From NCBI GenBank assembly GCA_033765235.1, contig JANRIG010000030.1, positions 10,946-74,945 on the forward strand: a stretch of DNA of 64,000 nt. The letters run 5' to 3'. Under the pieces are notes generated by a model. The model had not been told where the DNA came from. It saw only the letters and a program-made list of their open reading frames with translations, and ran no database searches. Source of the stretch: JANRIG01 sp033765235 (GTDB lineage Bacteria > Bacteroidota > Bacteroidia > Cytophagales > UBA9547). The position numbers and the translations under genes were made by a program. Positions 20,113-28,933 of the stretch are shown here, one piece after another; positions within the stretch are counted from its first letter, which is position 1, and each line of letters starts with the position of its first letter.

Positions 20113-20147
20113 TTAACCTCGTTCTGTGTCACACAGAACGAGGTTAA
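20113..20147. repeat. 35-bp perfect palindrome with a one-base centre
   Basis: The 17-base arm beginning TTAACCTCGTTC is followed by a single C at 20130 and then by its exact reverse complement. It lies between the start of the GAF gene and the start of purL. It is too symmetrical and lacks the T tract of an ordinary terminator for either flanking gene; both genes are transcribed away from it. Confidence 0.7.
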
Positions 20148-20182
20148 ACGGTCTATGAGTCACAAACCAAGTAGTTGTTTTT

Positions 20183-20248
20183 TTTGAAATAAGTCCACTA
20201 TTTCAAACCTTTATTTTTTAGAAATAATAAATAATATTTCTAAAAAAT
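20183..20248. repeat. Two further perfect hairpins upstream of purL
   Basis: TTTGAAATA/TATTTCAAA (20183-20191 and 20199-20207, 7-nt loop) is followed by ATTTTTTAGAAATA/TATTTCTAAAAAAT (20213-20226 and 20235-20248, 8-nt loop). Both share the GAAATA core. A TATTTTTG box at 20255-20262 lies just after, 23 bases before the purL ATG. They may be operator-like sites or AT-rich structure; no known riboswitch pattern was seen. Confidence 0.45.
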
Positions 20249-20285
20249 CTGACTTATTTTTGCTACATCATAAAGTATGTAATGC

Positions 20286-22592
20286 ATGGAAGCAATGCCC
20301 GGCTTAGAAACAGCCCAAAAATTAGGACTTCTGGAAGAAGAGTATCACAAAATAAACGAAATATTGGGCAGAAAGCCCAACTTCAATGAGCTCAGTATAT
20401 TTGCCGTAATGTGGAGCGAGCATTGCTGCTACAAAAACTCCATAGTATGGCTCAAAACATTGCCCAAAGACAGCCCTCGTATGCTGGCCAAAGCAGGAGA
20501 AGAAAATGCAGGTATCGTGGACATAGGCAATGGCTTAGGGTGTGCATTCAAAATAGAATCGCACAACCACCCCTCTGCACTGGAGCCCTATCAAGGAGCT
20601 GCTACAGGAGTAGGTGGTATCAATCGCGATATATTCACCATGGGGGCAAGACCTATAGCACAGCTTAACTCTCTCAGGTTTGGCAACCTTACCCATGAAA
20701 AATCACGCTGGCATCTCAAAGGAGTAGTAAAAGGCATAGGCGACTATGGCAACGCCTTTGGCATACCTACGGTAGGTGGCGAAATATACTTTGACGATTG
20801 TTATGCCATAAACCCTCTGGTGAATGCATTCTCGGCAGGTATAGTGAAAAAAGATAAAATAGCCAAAGCCACCTCCTATGGGGTGGGCAACAAGGTATTC
20901 ATAGTAGGCTCCGGCACAGGCAAAGATGGAATACATGGCGCTGCTTTTGCCTCCAAAGACCTTACTGAAAACTCTACTAAAGACCTGCCCGCCGTACAAG
21001 TAGGTGACCCATTTATGGAAAAACTACTCCTCGAGGCCACCCTCGAGGTGCTGGATACAGGTGCAGTCATTGGCATACAAGACATGGGAGCAGCAGGCAT
21101 CATTTGCAGCACCTCAGAGATGAGTGCCAAAGGCGAGCATGGTATGCTCATATGGCTCGACCAAGTGCCTATGCGCCAAGCAAATATGCAGCCTTGGGAA
21201 ATTTTGCTCTCAGAGTCGCAGGAGCGAATGCTGGTGATTGTAAAAAATGGAGAGGAAGACAAAATCATCAATATTTTCAACAAATGGGACCTTAATTGTG
21301 CACAAATAGGAGTGGTGACAGATACCCAAAGGCTGCATTTTTATCACGCAGTGCCCATAGAATATCATAGCTATATGCATGATATGCTTGCAGGTAAATT
21401 TGATAAAATACCATTTGAAAATATTGAAAAATATAGGGTAGCCGATGTGCCATGCCACGATTTGGTGCTCGGAGGTGGGGCACCTGTGTATCATCGCGAG
21501 TACAAAGAACCTGCGTATATAATGGCTCATAATTTATTCAATATCAATACTATACCACTTCCTGATGATTATATTGAAATAGCACATTTTTTATTGGCGC
21601 AGCCAAATATTGCCTCCAAAAAGTGGATATCTACTCAGTATGACAGTATGGTAGGTACAGTGAATATGACCACCAACAAACCATCGGATGCGGCAGTGAT
21701 AAAAATAAAGGGCACCTCAAAAGCACTACTCATAAATGTGGACTGCAATGGCAGATATGTGCACGCAAACCCTGAGCAAGGATGCGCCATAGCGGTAGCT
21801 GAGGCTGCACGCAACATTGTATGCAGTGGTGGTGAGCCATTGGCCATTACCAATAATCTTAACTTTGGCAACCCCTACAATCCTGAAGTATACTGGCAAT
21901 TTGTACAAGCTGTAAAAGGTATGAAAAAAGCCTGCGAAAAATTTGGCACTCCGGTAACGGGAGGCAATGTGAGTTTTTATAATCAATCCAAGATAGACGG
22001 CGTGGAGCTCCCTGTATTTCCTACTCCTACCATAGGTATGTTGGGCATTATGGAAGACACGGCTAATCATATGACACTTGATTTTAAAAATGAAGGTGAT
22101 TATATTTATTTGATAGGTGCTCCGCAAAACGATATATCATCGTCAGAATATTTGTACAATTATTTAAAAATCAAACAAAGTCCTGCCCCAAATTTTGACC
22201 TTGATGAAGAATACACAATGCAAAATGCTCTGAAAATACTGATAAAAAATAAGATAATTGTTTCTGCCCATGATGTGAGCGACGGCGGACTTTGGATAGC
22301 ACTCATGGAAAGTGCCATGCCACGCAACCTTGGCTTTGAAATATACACAGACAGCGAATACCGAAAAGATGCTTTCTTATTCGGCGAAAGCCAAAGTAGA
22401 GTATTGGTAAGTGTACAACCATCACAGGTAGAAGCATTTACAAGATATTTTGAAAAAATGCATACAGACTATACCTATCTGGGCATTGTCACAGGAATAC
22501 GTGCTGTGATAGACGATGAAAGCTATGGAGCAGTGCCGGATATGAAGCTTACTTATGAGTATGCCATCGAAGATTTATTATATCAAGACTAA
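20286..22592 (+). CDS. purL: Phosphoribosylformylglycinamidine synthase subunit PurL
   Basis: A 768-residue protein, the length of the small (PurLSQ-type) PurL. It converts formylglycinamide ribonucleotide to the amidine with ATP, using ammonia from PurQ. Landmarks are WSEHCCYKNS near residue 43, ENAGIVDIGNGLGCAFKIESHNHPSALEPYQGAATGVGGI (ATP and Mg sites, about 74-113), LSESQERMLV, NCNGR-like VDCNGRYVHANP, GNVSFYNQ and SAHDVSDGGLWIAL. purQ and purS are not in this window. Two glycosyltransferase-like genes follow at 12 bp and 6 bp. Upstream there is a cluster of three perfect palindromes. Confidence 0.97.
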   Translation: MEAMPGLETAQKLGLLEEEYHKINEILGRKPNFNELSIFAVMWSEHCCYKNSIVWLKTLPKDSPRMLAKAGEENAGIVDIGNGLGCAFKIESHNHPSALEPYQGAATGVGGINRDIFTMGARPIAQLNSLRFGNLTHEKSRWHLKGVVKGIGDYGNAFGIPTVGGEIYFDDCYAINPLVNAFSAGIVKKDKIAKATSYGVGNKVFIVGSGTGKDGIHGAAFASKDLTENSTKDLPAVQVGDPFMEKLLLEATLEVLDTGAVIGIQDMGAAGIICSTSEMSAKGEHGMLIWLDQVPMRQANMQPWEILLSESQERMLVIVKNGEEDKIINIFNKWDLNCAQIGVVTDTQRLHFYHAVPIEYHSYMHDMLAGKFDKIPFENIEKYRVADVPCHDLVLGGGAPVYHREYKEPAYIMAHNLFNINTIPLPDDYIEIAHFLLAQPNIASKKWISTQYDSMVGTVNMTTNKPSDAAVIKIKGTSKALLINVDCNGRYVHANPEQGCAIAVAEAARNIVCSGGEPLAITNNLNFGNPYNPEVYWQFVQAVKGMKKACEKFGTPVTGGNVSFYNQSKIDGVELPVFPTPTIGMLGIMEDTANHMTLDFKNEGDYIYLIGAPQNDISSSEYLYNYLKIKQSPAPNFDLDEEYTMQNALKILIKNKIIVSAHDVSDGGLWIALMESAMPRNLGFEIYTDSEYRKDAFLFGESQSRVLVSVQPSQVEAFTRYFEKMHTDYTYLGIVTGIRAVIDDESYGAVPDMKLTYEYAIEDLLYQD

Positions 22593-22604
22593 ACCACCGT
22601 ACCA

Positions 22605-23474
22605 TTGAGTGTGTCAAAAGGATTTGTATATGTGGCCACGGGCAAAAAATTTGTGAATGAAGCGGTTATATCTGCACATTTTCTCAAAAAGCACCACCCC
22701 AATACTCCTATAGCCATTATCAGCGATGCCCAAGTACATGATGATATATTTGCCAAAACAATACTCATTGACAAACCTTCATACAACCTCCGCGACAAGA
22801 CATACCTATACCTTTCACCCTTTGAGCATACCGTATTTGTAGATACAGACACCTATATAGCCGGCGATATCAGCGAACTATTTGTGCTCTTGACACATTT
22901 TGATGTAGCTGCTCACCAACTTTTTGAAGGCCATGAGTACCACATGCCCCACATACCCCATGCTTTTCCGGAGTTTAATACAGGAGTAATAGCATTTGTA
23001 AATAACAACAATTTTGCCAAATTTTGCGACAATTGGCGAAATATTTTTGACAAATATCTAGGTGCAGAAAATTGGGTAAACGACCAAAAAAGCTTTAGAG
23101 AAGCCCTATACATGAGCACTTTGCGCCACACCGTGTTGCCCCCTGAGTACAACTTCAGGCCGCTTACTACAAACTTTGCCATCATGCCCGTAAAAGTATT
23201 CCACGGTCGCAACTTTGGTGATATGGCATTTTTGGAAAAAAGAATGAATAAAATAGCGGTGCATCGCGCCTATGTACCTCGCTTTGAGGTAGCTGTGCAT
23301 GATTATATGCCTCTCGGCGATTTGTACAAACTTTGGGCTGAGGCTACCTTGCAAATCATAAAAGAAATATTCAAATATATATTACCCATAACATTGCGCA
23401 ATAGCTTGCGCAATGTATCATGGATACGCAAATTATTTCACAAAAGCCGCTATCAAGAGTGGATGCAAAAGTAA
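22605..23474 (+). CDS. Putative GT-A fold glycosyltransferase (GT8-like)
   Basis: A 289-residue protein; the start is TTG at 22605 or GTG at 22611. It opens with a nucleotide-sugar-transferase-like strand (GFVYVATGKKFVNEAVISAHFLKKHHP) and has a DxD motif, D80-T-D82, within VFVDTDTYIAGD. Further on are FNTGVIAF and a C-terminal HGRNFG element that resembles the conserved His region of family 8 enzymes. The last 60 residues are basic and hydrophobic and may sit on the membrane. It follows purL by 12 bp and precedes a second DxD protein by 6 bp, so the two probably work on the same glycan. Donor and acceptor cannot be told from sequence. Confidence 0.65.
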   Translation: MSVSKGFVYVATGKKFVNEAVISAHFLKKHHPNTPIAIISDAQVHDDIFAKTILIDKPSYNLRDKTYLYLSPFEHTVFVDTDTYIAGDISELFVLLTHFDVAAHQLFEGHEYHMPHIPHAFPEFNTGVIAFVNNNNFAKFCDNWRNIFDKYLGAENWVNDQKSFREALYMSTLRHTVLPPEYNFRPLTTNFAIMPVKVFHGRNFGDMAFLEKRMNKIAVHRAYVPRFEVAVHDYMPLGDLYKLWAEATLQIIKEIFKYILPITLRNSLRNVSWIRKLFHKSRYQEWMQK

Positions 23475-23480
23475 GTAGCT

Positions 23481-24413
23481 ATGTCACAGGCAGGTACATT
23501 GTTGTATGAACATTTTTTTAAACCTGTAGGGTTAATAAAAAGAAACGGTGGACTGTGGCAACATATACTCATTGAGCAAGATATTCGACATATGAAATCC
23601 ATGTCTAAATCGTTGCAAATACCTGTATTTGAGCATACTATAAGTGATGTAACTGTTTGTGGCATTGCCGGCAAGTACAATTGGCACCAGATGATATTTT
23701 GCCTCTACAGCTTTTTTACACAATTAAAAAAAAATGTAAATACAGTAATAATAGATGATGGTACTATAGATGATAATTTTTGTGCACATATCAAAAACCT
23801 AATACCACATGTACAAATATTACTTCACAAAGACACAAATGAAATAATAAGAAATTTTTTGCACGGTCGCCACTTATCTGCTTGCGAAAAATATTACGAC
23901 AAATTTGTAGTATTCAAAAAACTATTTCATGCGAGAGCTCTGCTTAGTGGTCATGTATTGCTATTTGATGCAGACATGCTATTTTTTCATTACCCGCATG
24001 AGATAGCTCAATGGTTGCAGTCCCCTGATTTGCCTGTATTCATGCACGACAAATATACTATATATGGTGCTCAAACACAGTACCTTATGCACAATGATTT
24101 GATATTGCCCAACTTAAATACAGGTATCATAGGCATGGATAACAATGCAATAGACTGGAAACAGATAGAAAAACATGTAGCTGCATATTTGCAAAATGGA
24201 CCACTCAGTTACCTCATGGAGCAGGCGGTGTATGCCATGTATTTGCAAGGCAAGCCTCACCTGCGATTACCCACTGAAAAGTATGAAATACTGCCTTCAA
24301 AACATGAAGTGCAAGCACCCAAGGCTGTTATGCACCATTACCCCACTGAGGAGCGTAAATGGTATTACAGGTATGGCTGGAAGCATATTGTTGCCCGCCA
24401 AAATGCGGAATAA
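23481..24413 (+). CDS. Putative glycosyltransferase with DxD motif
   Basis: A 310-residue protein. The central part is GT-A-like: an NTVIIDDGTIDD strand near 85-97, then VLLFDADMLFF with D163-A-D165 as the likely metal-binding DxD. An NTGIIGMD segment near 213 matches the Asn-Thr-Gly element of several GT-A families, and MHHYPTEERKWYYRYGW near the end may supply the conserved His. Sequence similarity to the preceding protein is confined to these motifs. No signal peptide or membrane helix is seen, so it should act in the cytosol. It is probably the last gene of the purL transcript; the next gene is convergent. Confidence 0.6.
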   Translation: MSQAGTLLYEHFFKPVGLIKRNGGLWQHILIEQDIRHMKSMSKSLQIPVFEHTISDVTVCGIAGKYNWHQMIFCLYSFFTQLKKNVNTVIIDDGTIDDNFCAHIKNLIPHVQILLHKDTNEIIRNFLHGRHLSACEKYYDKFVVFKKLFHARALLSGHVLLFDADMLFFHYPHEIAQWLQSPDLPVFMHDKYTIYGAQTQYLMHNDLILPNLNTGIIGMDNNAIDWKQIEKHVAAYLQNGPLSYLMEQAVYAMYLQGKPHLRLPTEKYEILPSKHEVQAPKAVMHHYPTEERKWYYRYGWKHIVARQNAE

Positions 24414-24444
24414 ACTTATTAATATTTAGTCATAGTGTATTGCA

Positions 24445-24461
24445 AGCACAATGGTTGTGCT
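24445..24461. terminator. Hairpin between convergent genes
   Basis: AGCACAA and TTGTGCT form a perfect 7-bp stem with a TGG loop, midway between two convergent stops (24413 and 24481). There is no clear T tract, so it is a weak bidirectional terminator candidate. Confidence 0.35.
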
Positions 24462-24480
24462 GTGACCTACAAACCACACT

Positions 24481-25113
24481 CTACAATAGTCCCTCCAGTA
24501 CATCGCGGATATTTTGGCGCTTGCCGTCTTTGTAAGGCACTATCCATGCATCTCTCACTCCCATTTCGCGAAGATATTTTTTAAAATTTTCGGCCTCCCA
24601 ATAGTCGTTAAAATATCCTAATGTATATTTTTTTATACCGTCAGGGTCTACATCGCCACTAAAGTTTTTATTGTTTTCAAAGTATTTTATCAGGTCTTTG
24701 TTTCTAAAAGCACCTATTTGTACCTTAAATATCACCCCTTTGTATAGTTTTTCTTTTTTTTCGGGGGTAGTCACAGTGGCATCTGTTTCATTTTTGGCAG
24801 GCTCGGTGGCAGTATTTACAGAGTTTTTGTAATTTTCATACTCATTTTTTAGGTTAGCAAGCTCTTCTGTGGCGCGCCTAGCTTCTTCAGTCTTTTGGGC
24901 TACATTGTTTTCAAGGTCGGTAATAGAGTTGTTTTTGGCAGCCAAGGCGGCTGACAGACTGTCGCTGCGCTTCACAAGTCTCATAAACTCTAAGCCGGAC
25001 ATTTCTTTTTTCTTTTTTTCCCACTCTTTTATGGTGGCTTTGTCTTCCTGAGCCAGTGTAGCATACACACATAATGTGGCTATAATAAAAGTGGCTATTG
25101 TTTTCAAATTCAT
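24481..25113 (-). CDS. Exported coiled-coil protein with a SPOR-like C-terminal domain
   Basis: A 210-residue protein with a signal peptide (MNLKTIATFIIATLCVYATLAQ). Residues about 25-100 form a long charged coiled coil (SDSLSAALAAKNNSITDLEN...). A Thr/Glu/Lys-rich linker leads to a C-terminal domain of about 85 residues that resembles SPOR/sporulation-related repeats: FKVQIGAFRNKDL, then YTLGYFNDYWEAENFKKYLREMGV and a final DAWIVPYKDG strand. SPOR domains bind denuded peptidoglycan at division sites; that role here is inferred. The gene is convergent with the glycosyltransferase pair and divergent from the DUF2851 gene. Confidence 0.75.
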   Translation of the reverse strand: MNLKTIATFIIATLCVYATLAQEDKATIKEWEKKKKEMSGLEFMRLVKRSDSLSAALAAKNNSITDLENNVAQKTEEARRATEELANLKNEYENYKNSVNTATEPAKNETDATVTTPEKKEKLYKGVIFKVQIGAFRNKDLIKYFENNKNFSGDVDPDGIKKYTLGYFNDYWEAENFKKYLREMGVRDAWIVPYKDGKRQNIRDVLEGLL

Positions 25114-25219
25114 ATTATTATATTATCGTCATTAATAAAAATACAATTTCTCTGTAAATGTAACTAAAAATAGTATTATTCCTATTATTGCACCCGCACT
25201 GTTTATAAATATTAATCTT

Positions 25220-26497
25220 TTGGACGAAAAATTATTGCACTTTATATGGAAAAACGCACTTTTTGATGCTACTAACTTATATACTACTTCACATGAAAAG
25301 GTATTGATACACCATGTAGGTACTCACAATGGCAATGAAGGACCTGATTTTGTGAATTGTAAAATTACCATTGGCAATGTAGCATGGCAGGGGAGCGTGG
25401 AGATAGACCTGTACTCATCGGGTTGGCACAGTCATAAGCACCATCTGCATGCCATGTATGAGACAGTGATTTTGCATGTAGTATGGCACGATGACCATAC
25501 TATCATCAGGGCTGACGGTACACAAATACCTACCCTTTTGCTCAAAAATGTAGTGCGTACAGATATATTGCTTAGGGCAAATGGGCTTATGAAAAACAGT
25601 GACGATATACCATGCCAAAGCCAATGGCAAGATATAGAGCCGGTAGTGAAATATACCATGATAGATAAAGCCATGGCAGAGCGGCTAAAGCGGAAAGCTG
25701 CAAGCATAGAAACTATTTTTAATAAATATATAAACGACTGGCAACAAACTACTTATGCCATGATATGTACCCACATGGGTTACAAGGTCAATAATGAAGC
25801 ATTTGCCATGCTGGCAGAAAGGTTGCCCTACAAAATCATTGCCAAACATACACACAACCTTTTTGAATTAGAAGCATTGCTTTTAGGTATTTCAGGATTG
25901 ATATATGATGCAAAAGATGAATACAGGCAAAAATTATTTACTGAGTGGAAATACCTGTGCAATAAATATTCGCTGCATGATGTGCAAATGCACAGACACC
26001 ATTGGAACCTGCTAAGGCTGCGCCCGGCCAACTTGCCTGTGGTACGCTTGGTACAGCTTGCAGCACTGCTTCATCATATGCCACATATTGTAGATATAGT
26101 GTCATACCCTCACTTGGCAGACAGCCTGCAAACCATGATGAGGTCAGAGGTTTCAGATTTTTGGCAGAAAAATGCTATTTTTGATTCTGAAATTGATAAC
26201 CAAAAGTTGAACATGGGCTCCGAAAGCATTAATAGCCTTATAATCAATGCCATTGTACCTGTGATGGTATTTTATGCTCAATACCATAGTCACCAATGGT
26301 TTATGGACAAAGCCATAAATATACTTGAAAACATTGATGCTGAGAATAATATCATCACTAAAAAGTGGAAGAAATTGGGTACTCCATCCAAAAACTCTAG
26401 CGACAGTCAAGGGTTGATAGAGCTGTATAATGAATATTGTATGCACAAGAGGTGTATAGAATGCCACATAGGATACCAACTCATAGCCGCACAATAG
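25220..26497 (+). CDS. DUF2851 family protein
   Basis: A 425-residue protein starting at TTG, as no in-frame ATG precedes the conserved N-terminus. It matches the Bacteroidota-specific DUF2851 family: LLHFIWKNALFD at the start, HHVGTHNGNEGPDFVNCKITIGN near 30-55, then GSVEIDLYSSGWHSHKHHLHAMYETVILHVVWHDD near 60-95. The Gly-Pro-Asp-Phe and Glu-Ile-Asp pattern resembles a nuclease-like fold, but no activity is established for the family. The C-terminal half is helical and ends with a pair of Cys-containing motifs (MHKRCIECHIG). It lies 11 bp before the LYS1-like gene. Confidence 0.88.
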   Translation: MDEKLLHFIWKNALFDATNLYTTSHEKVLIHHVGTHNGNEGPDFVNCKITIGNVAWQGSVEIDLYSSGWHSHKHHLHAMYETVILHVVWHDDHTIIRADGTQIPTLLLKNVVRTDILLRANGLMKNSDDIPCQSQWQDIEPVVKYTMIDKAMAERLKRKAASIETIFNKYINDWQQTTYAMICTHMGYKVNNEAFAMLAERLPYKIIAKHTHNLFELEALLLGISGLIYDAKDEYRQKLFTEWKYLCNKYSLHDVQMHRHHWNLLRLRPANLPVVRLVQLAALLHHMPHIVDIVSYPHLADSLQTMMRSEVSDFWQKNAIFDSEIDNQKLNMGSESINSLIINAIVPVMVFYAQYHSHQWFMDKAINILENIDAENNIITKKWKKLGTPSKNSSDSQGLIELYNEYCMHKRCIECHIGYQLIAAQ

Positions 26498-26508
26498 CGT
26501 ACATATCT

Positions 26509-27720
26509 ATGAAAAAAATTAAAATAGGAATAATAAGAGAAACCAAAATACCCCCTGAGAGGCGCACCCCGCTCACCCCCAAAAACTGCCTCACACTCAT
26601 GAAAAAATTTCCTGAAATAGAAATAGTGGTGCAACCTTCCAAAATCAGAATAGTACTGGATGAGGAGTACAAAGCAAACAAAATACCCCTGCAAGAAGAC
26701 CTCGATGACTGCGATTATCTATTTGGGCTCAAAGAAATACCTCCGGGCGATATGATAGAAAATAAAACTTATTTTATTTTTTCGCACACCATCAAGAAGC
26801 AACCTGAAAATAAACGTATGCTCAAAGCAATGGCTCAGAAGCACATTTCACTCATTGACTATGAATGTATCAAAAACAAAAAGGGTGAGCGCACTATATC
26901 TTTTGGTCATTTTGCAGGTATGGTAGGAGCCTACAACGCTATCAAAACATATGGGCACAAATGGCATCTTTTTGTGATGAAACCTGCACACCAATGCATC
27001 AACCTCAAAGAGTTTAAAGCGTGGCAACGGAGGATATCATTGCCTCCTCTCAAAATCATACTTACAGGTGGAGGCAGAGTAGCAGGTGGTGCCGCCAAAG
27101 TACTTGACTATATGCACATTACAGAAGTATCACCTAATGATTTTATAAAAAATAAATATGATAAACCTGTATATTGCAGGCTACACTCAGCCGACTATTA
27201 TCATAAACAAAATCACCATATATTTGACAAATCAGAGTTTTATACTTCTCCTGCAGCCTATGTATCACACTTTATGAACTATGCCGTGCATGCAGATATG
27301 CTCATCTCATGCCACTATTGGAACCCCGGTGCACCTCCATTATTCACAAAACAAGATGCCAAATCTCCTGATTTTCATATCAAAGTCATAGCAGACATTA
27401 CCTGTGATGTGAATGGCTCCATACCTGTTACATTGCGCTCTACCTCTATAGATAATCCTGTGTATGACTACAACCCTGACACTATGGACTTAGAAGTGCC
27501 ATATAATAAGCCTGATAACATTACTGTGATGGCAATAGACAACCTCCCATGCGAACTTGCACGCGATGCCTCCGAAGACTTTGGCTTGCAACTAATCAAA
27601 CATTTGATACCTGAGTTGTATAAAAAAAATAAATCAAAGCTGCTTAGTCAAGCCACCATACTCAATTCAGGAGTGCTTACTGACAGATATGCCTATCTTA
27701 ATGATTATATTAACATGTGA
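26509..27720 (+). CDS. Saccharopine dehydrogenase (LYS1-type) / alanine dehydrogenase-PNT family protein
   Basis: A 403-residue protein from the ATG at 26509; an earlier ATG at 26437 lies inside the preceding gene and adds no conserved sequence. The N-terminal catalytic domain has RETKIPPERRTPLTP (substrate-contacting Lys/Arg region), FSHTIKKQPENKRML and LIDYECI, followed by SFGHFAGMVGAYNAI. A Rossmann fold is marked by ILTGGGRVAGGAAKVL. The C-terminal part has DNLPCELARDASEDFGLQLIKHL, which matches lysine-forming saccharopine dehydrogenases. In that family the enzyme interconverts saccharopine and lysine plus 2-oxoglutarate with NAD. The physiological substrate in Bacteroidota is not settled. 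The gene follows the DUF2851 gene closely. Confidence 0.78.
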   Translation: MKKIKIGIIRETKIPPERRTPLTPKNCLTLMKKFPEIEIVVQPSKIRIVLDEEYKANKIPLQEDLDDCDYLFGLKEIPPGDMIENKTYFIFSHTIKKQPENKRMLKAMAQKHISLIDYECIKNKKGERTISFGHFAGMVGAYNAIKTYGHKWHLFVMKPAHQCINLKEFKAWQRRISLPPLKIILTGGGRVAGGAAKVLDYMHITEVSPNDFIKNKYDKPVYCRLHSADYYHKQNHHIFDKSEFYTSPAAYVSHFMNYAVHADMLISCHYWNPGAPPLFTKQDAKSPDFHIKVIADITCDVNGSIPVTLRSTSIDNPVYDYNPDTMDLEVPYNKPDNITVMAIDNLPCELARDASEDFGLQLIKHLIPELYKKNKSKLLSQATILNSGVLTDRYAYLNDYINM

Positions 27721-27759
27721 TATCTTGTACTAATATTGTTACCAACATCATCTATATTC

Positions 27760-27800
27760 ATAATAAAATAATGTAATAATAGCAGCAGCTATTTTATTAT
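27760..27800 (+). terminator. AT-rich stem-loop after the LYS1-like gene
   Basis: ATAATAAAATA and TATTTTATTAT form an 11-bp perfect stem around a 19-nt loop, 40 bases after the stop. All-AT stems are weak, so this is tentative. Confidence 0.25.
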
Positions 27801-27853
27801 AATTTATCTAAAAATAACAAATATATACAGCGCACCAATAACTTTTTTTATTA

Positions 27854-27861
27854 TACATTTG
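27854..27861 (+). promoter_or_regulatory. Candidate -7 box before the transketolase half gene
   Basis: TACATTTG fits TANNTTTG and ends 18 bases before the ATG at 27880. No TTG is seen at the usual distance upstream. Confidence 0.3.
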
Positions 27862-27879
27862 CCTCAAAAATATAGTTTG

Positions 27880-28833
27880 ATGAAAAAATTTACATATACC
27901 GATAAAAAAGACACGCGCTCAGGCTTTGGTGATGCCATGACCGAACTTGGTCGCACAAATCCTGACATTGTAGCCCTTTGTGCAGACCTTACAGGATCAC
28001 TCAAACTGGAAACATTTGAAAAAGAAAACCCTCAGCGGTTCATACAATGTGGCATAGGCGAAGCCAACATGATAGGAATAGCAGCCGGCCTTACCATAGG
28101 AGGCAAAATACCATTTGCCACTACATTTGCCAATTTTGGTACAGGCAGAGTATATGACCAAATAAGGCAGTCGGTAGCCTACTCTCACAAAAATGTGAAA
28201 ATAGCATGCTCCCATGCCGGCATTACACTCGGCGAAGACGGTGCCACACACCAAATACTCGAAGATTTAGGTCTTATGAAAATGCTCCCCGGCATGACCG
28301 TGATAAACACATGTGACTATAACCAAACTAAGGCAGCTACCAAAGCTGTGGCAGCTTATCAAGGTCCTGTATATCTGCGATTTGGAAGACCTGTAATGCC
28401 TATATTCACAGACGCTGACCAAAAATTTGAGATAGGCAAAGCATGGACTGTGAATGAAGGCAAAGATGTAACCATATTTGCTACAGGGCACTTGGTATGG
28501 GAAGCTATACAAGCAGGTGAAATATTGGAGCAAATGGGTATAGATGCCGAAATTATTAACATACACACCATAAAACCCATTGACAAAGACGCTATTATAA
28601 AATCTGTAAGCAAAACACGCTGCTGCGTTTCGGCTGAAGAGCACAACATACTCGGAGGTCTTGGCGAAAGCATTGCACACATACTCACTACCAATATATT
28701 GGTACCTCAAGAGTTTGTAGGCACGCAAGATACCTTTGGCGAGAGCGGCACCCCCGACGAACTTATGAAAAAATACGGCCTCACCGCTCAAAATATAGTA
28801 GTAGCGGCACAGAAAGCGCTAAAAAGGAAGTAG
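27880..28833 (+). CDS. Transketolase C-terminal subunit
   Basis: A 317-residue protein from the ATG at 27880; a TTG at 27859 is possible but lies in the likely promoter. It carries the pyrimidine-binding domain of a split transketolase: SGFGDAMTELGRTNPDIVALCADLTGS, then QCGIGEANMIGIAAGLTIGGKIPFATTFANF, where the Glu-Ala-Asn includes the residue that activates thiamine diphosphate. The C-terminal domain has VYLRFGRPVMPIF and SAEEHNILGGLGE. It needs an N-terminal, diphosphate-binding subunit to act in the non-oxidative pentose phosphate pathway. In many bacteria that gene is next door; here it is not within the window. Confidence 0.92.
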   Translation: MKKFTYTDKKDTRSGFGDAMTELGRTNPDIVALCADLTGSLKLETFEKENPQRFIQCGIGEANMIGIAAGLTIGGKIPFATTFANFGTGRVYDQIRQSVAYSHKNVKIACSHAGITLGEDGATHQILEDLGLMKMLPGMTVINTCDYNQTKAATKAVAAYQGPVYLRFGRPVMPIFTDADQKFEIGKAWTVNEGKDVTIFATGHLVWEAIQAGEILEQMGIDAEIINIHTIKPIDKDAIIKSVSKTRCCVSAEEHNILGGLGESIAHILTTNILVPQEFVGTQDTFGESGTPDELMKKYGLTAQNIVVAAQKALKRK

Positions 28834-28933
28834 GTGGATTTTTAAGAAATAGTATGCAGTAGCATTTGAAATATCTATTGCAATTGGCGGACGAAATAGA
28901 ACTAAATATTAATTTTAGAAATACAATATTATT

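Noticed and set aside
20018..20285. Purine riboswitch before purL
   Set aside because: The hairpins are simple perfect palindromes; no three-way junction or conserved loop sequence of a known purine or PRPP riboswitch was seen.
26437..26508. N-terminal extension of the LYS1-like gene
   Set aside because: It lies inside the DUF2851 gene in another frame and precedes the conserved start KKIKIGIIRETK.
28267..28791. 174-codon minus-strand frame inside the transketolase gene
   Set aside because: Rich in Tyr, Cys and Phe as expected from reading the complement of native codons; no recognisable protein.
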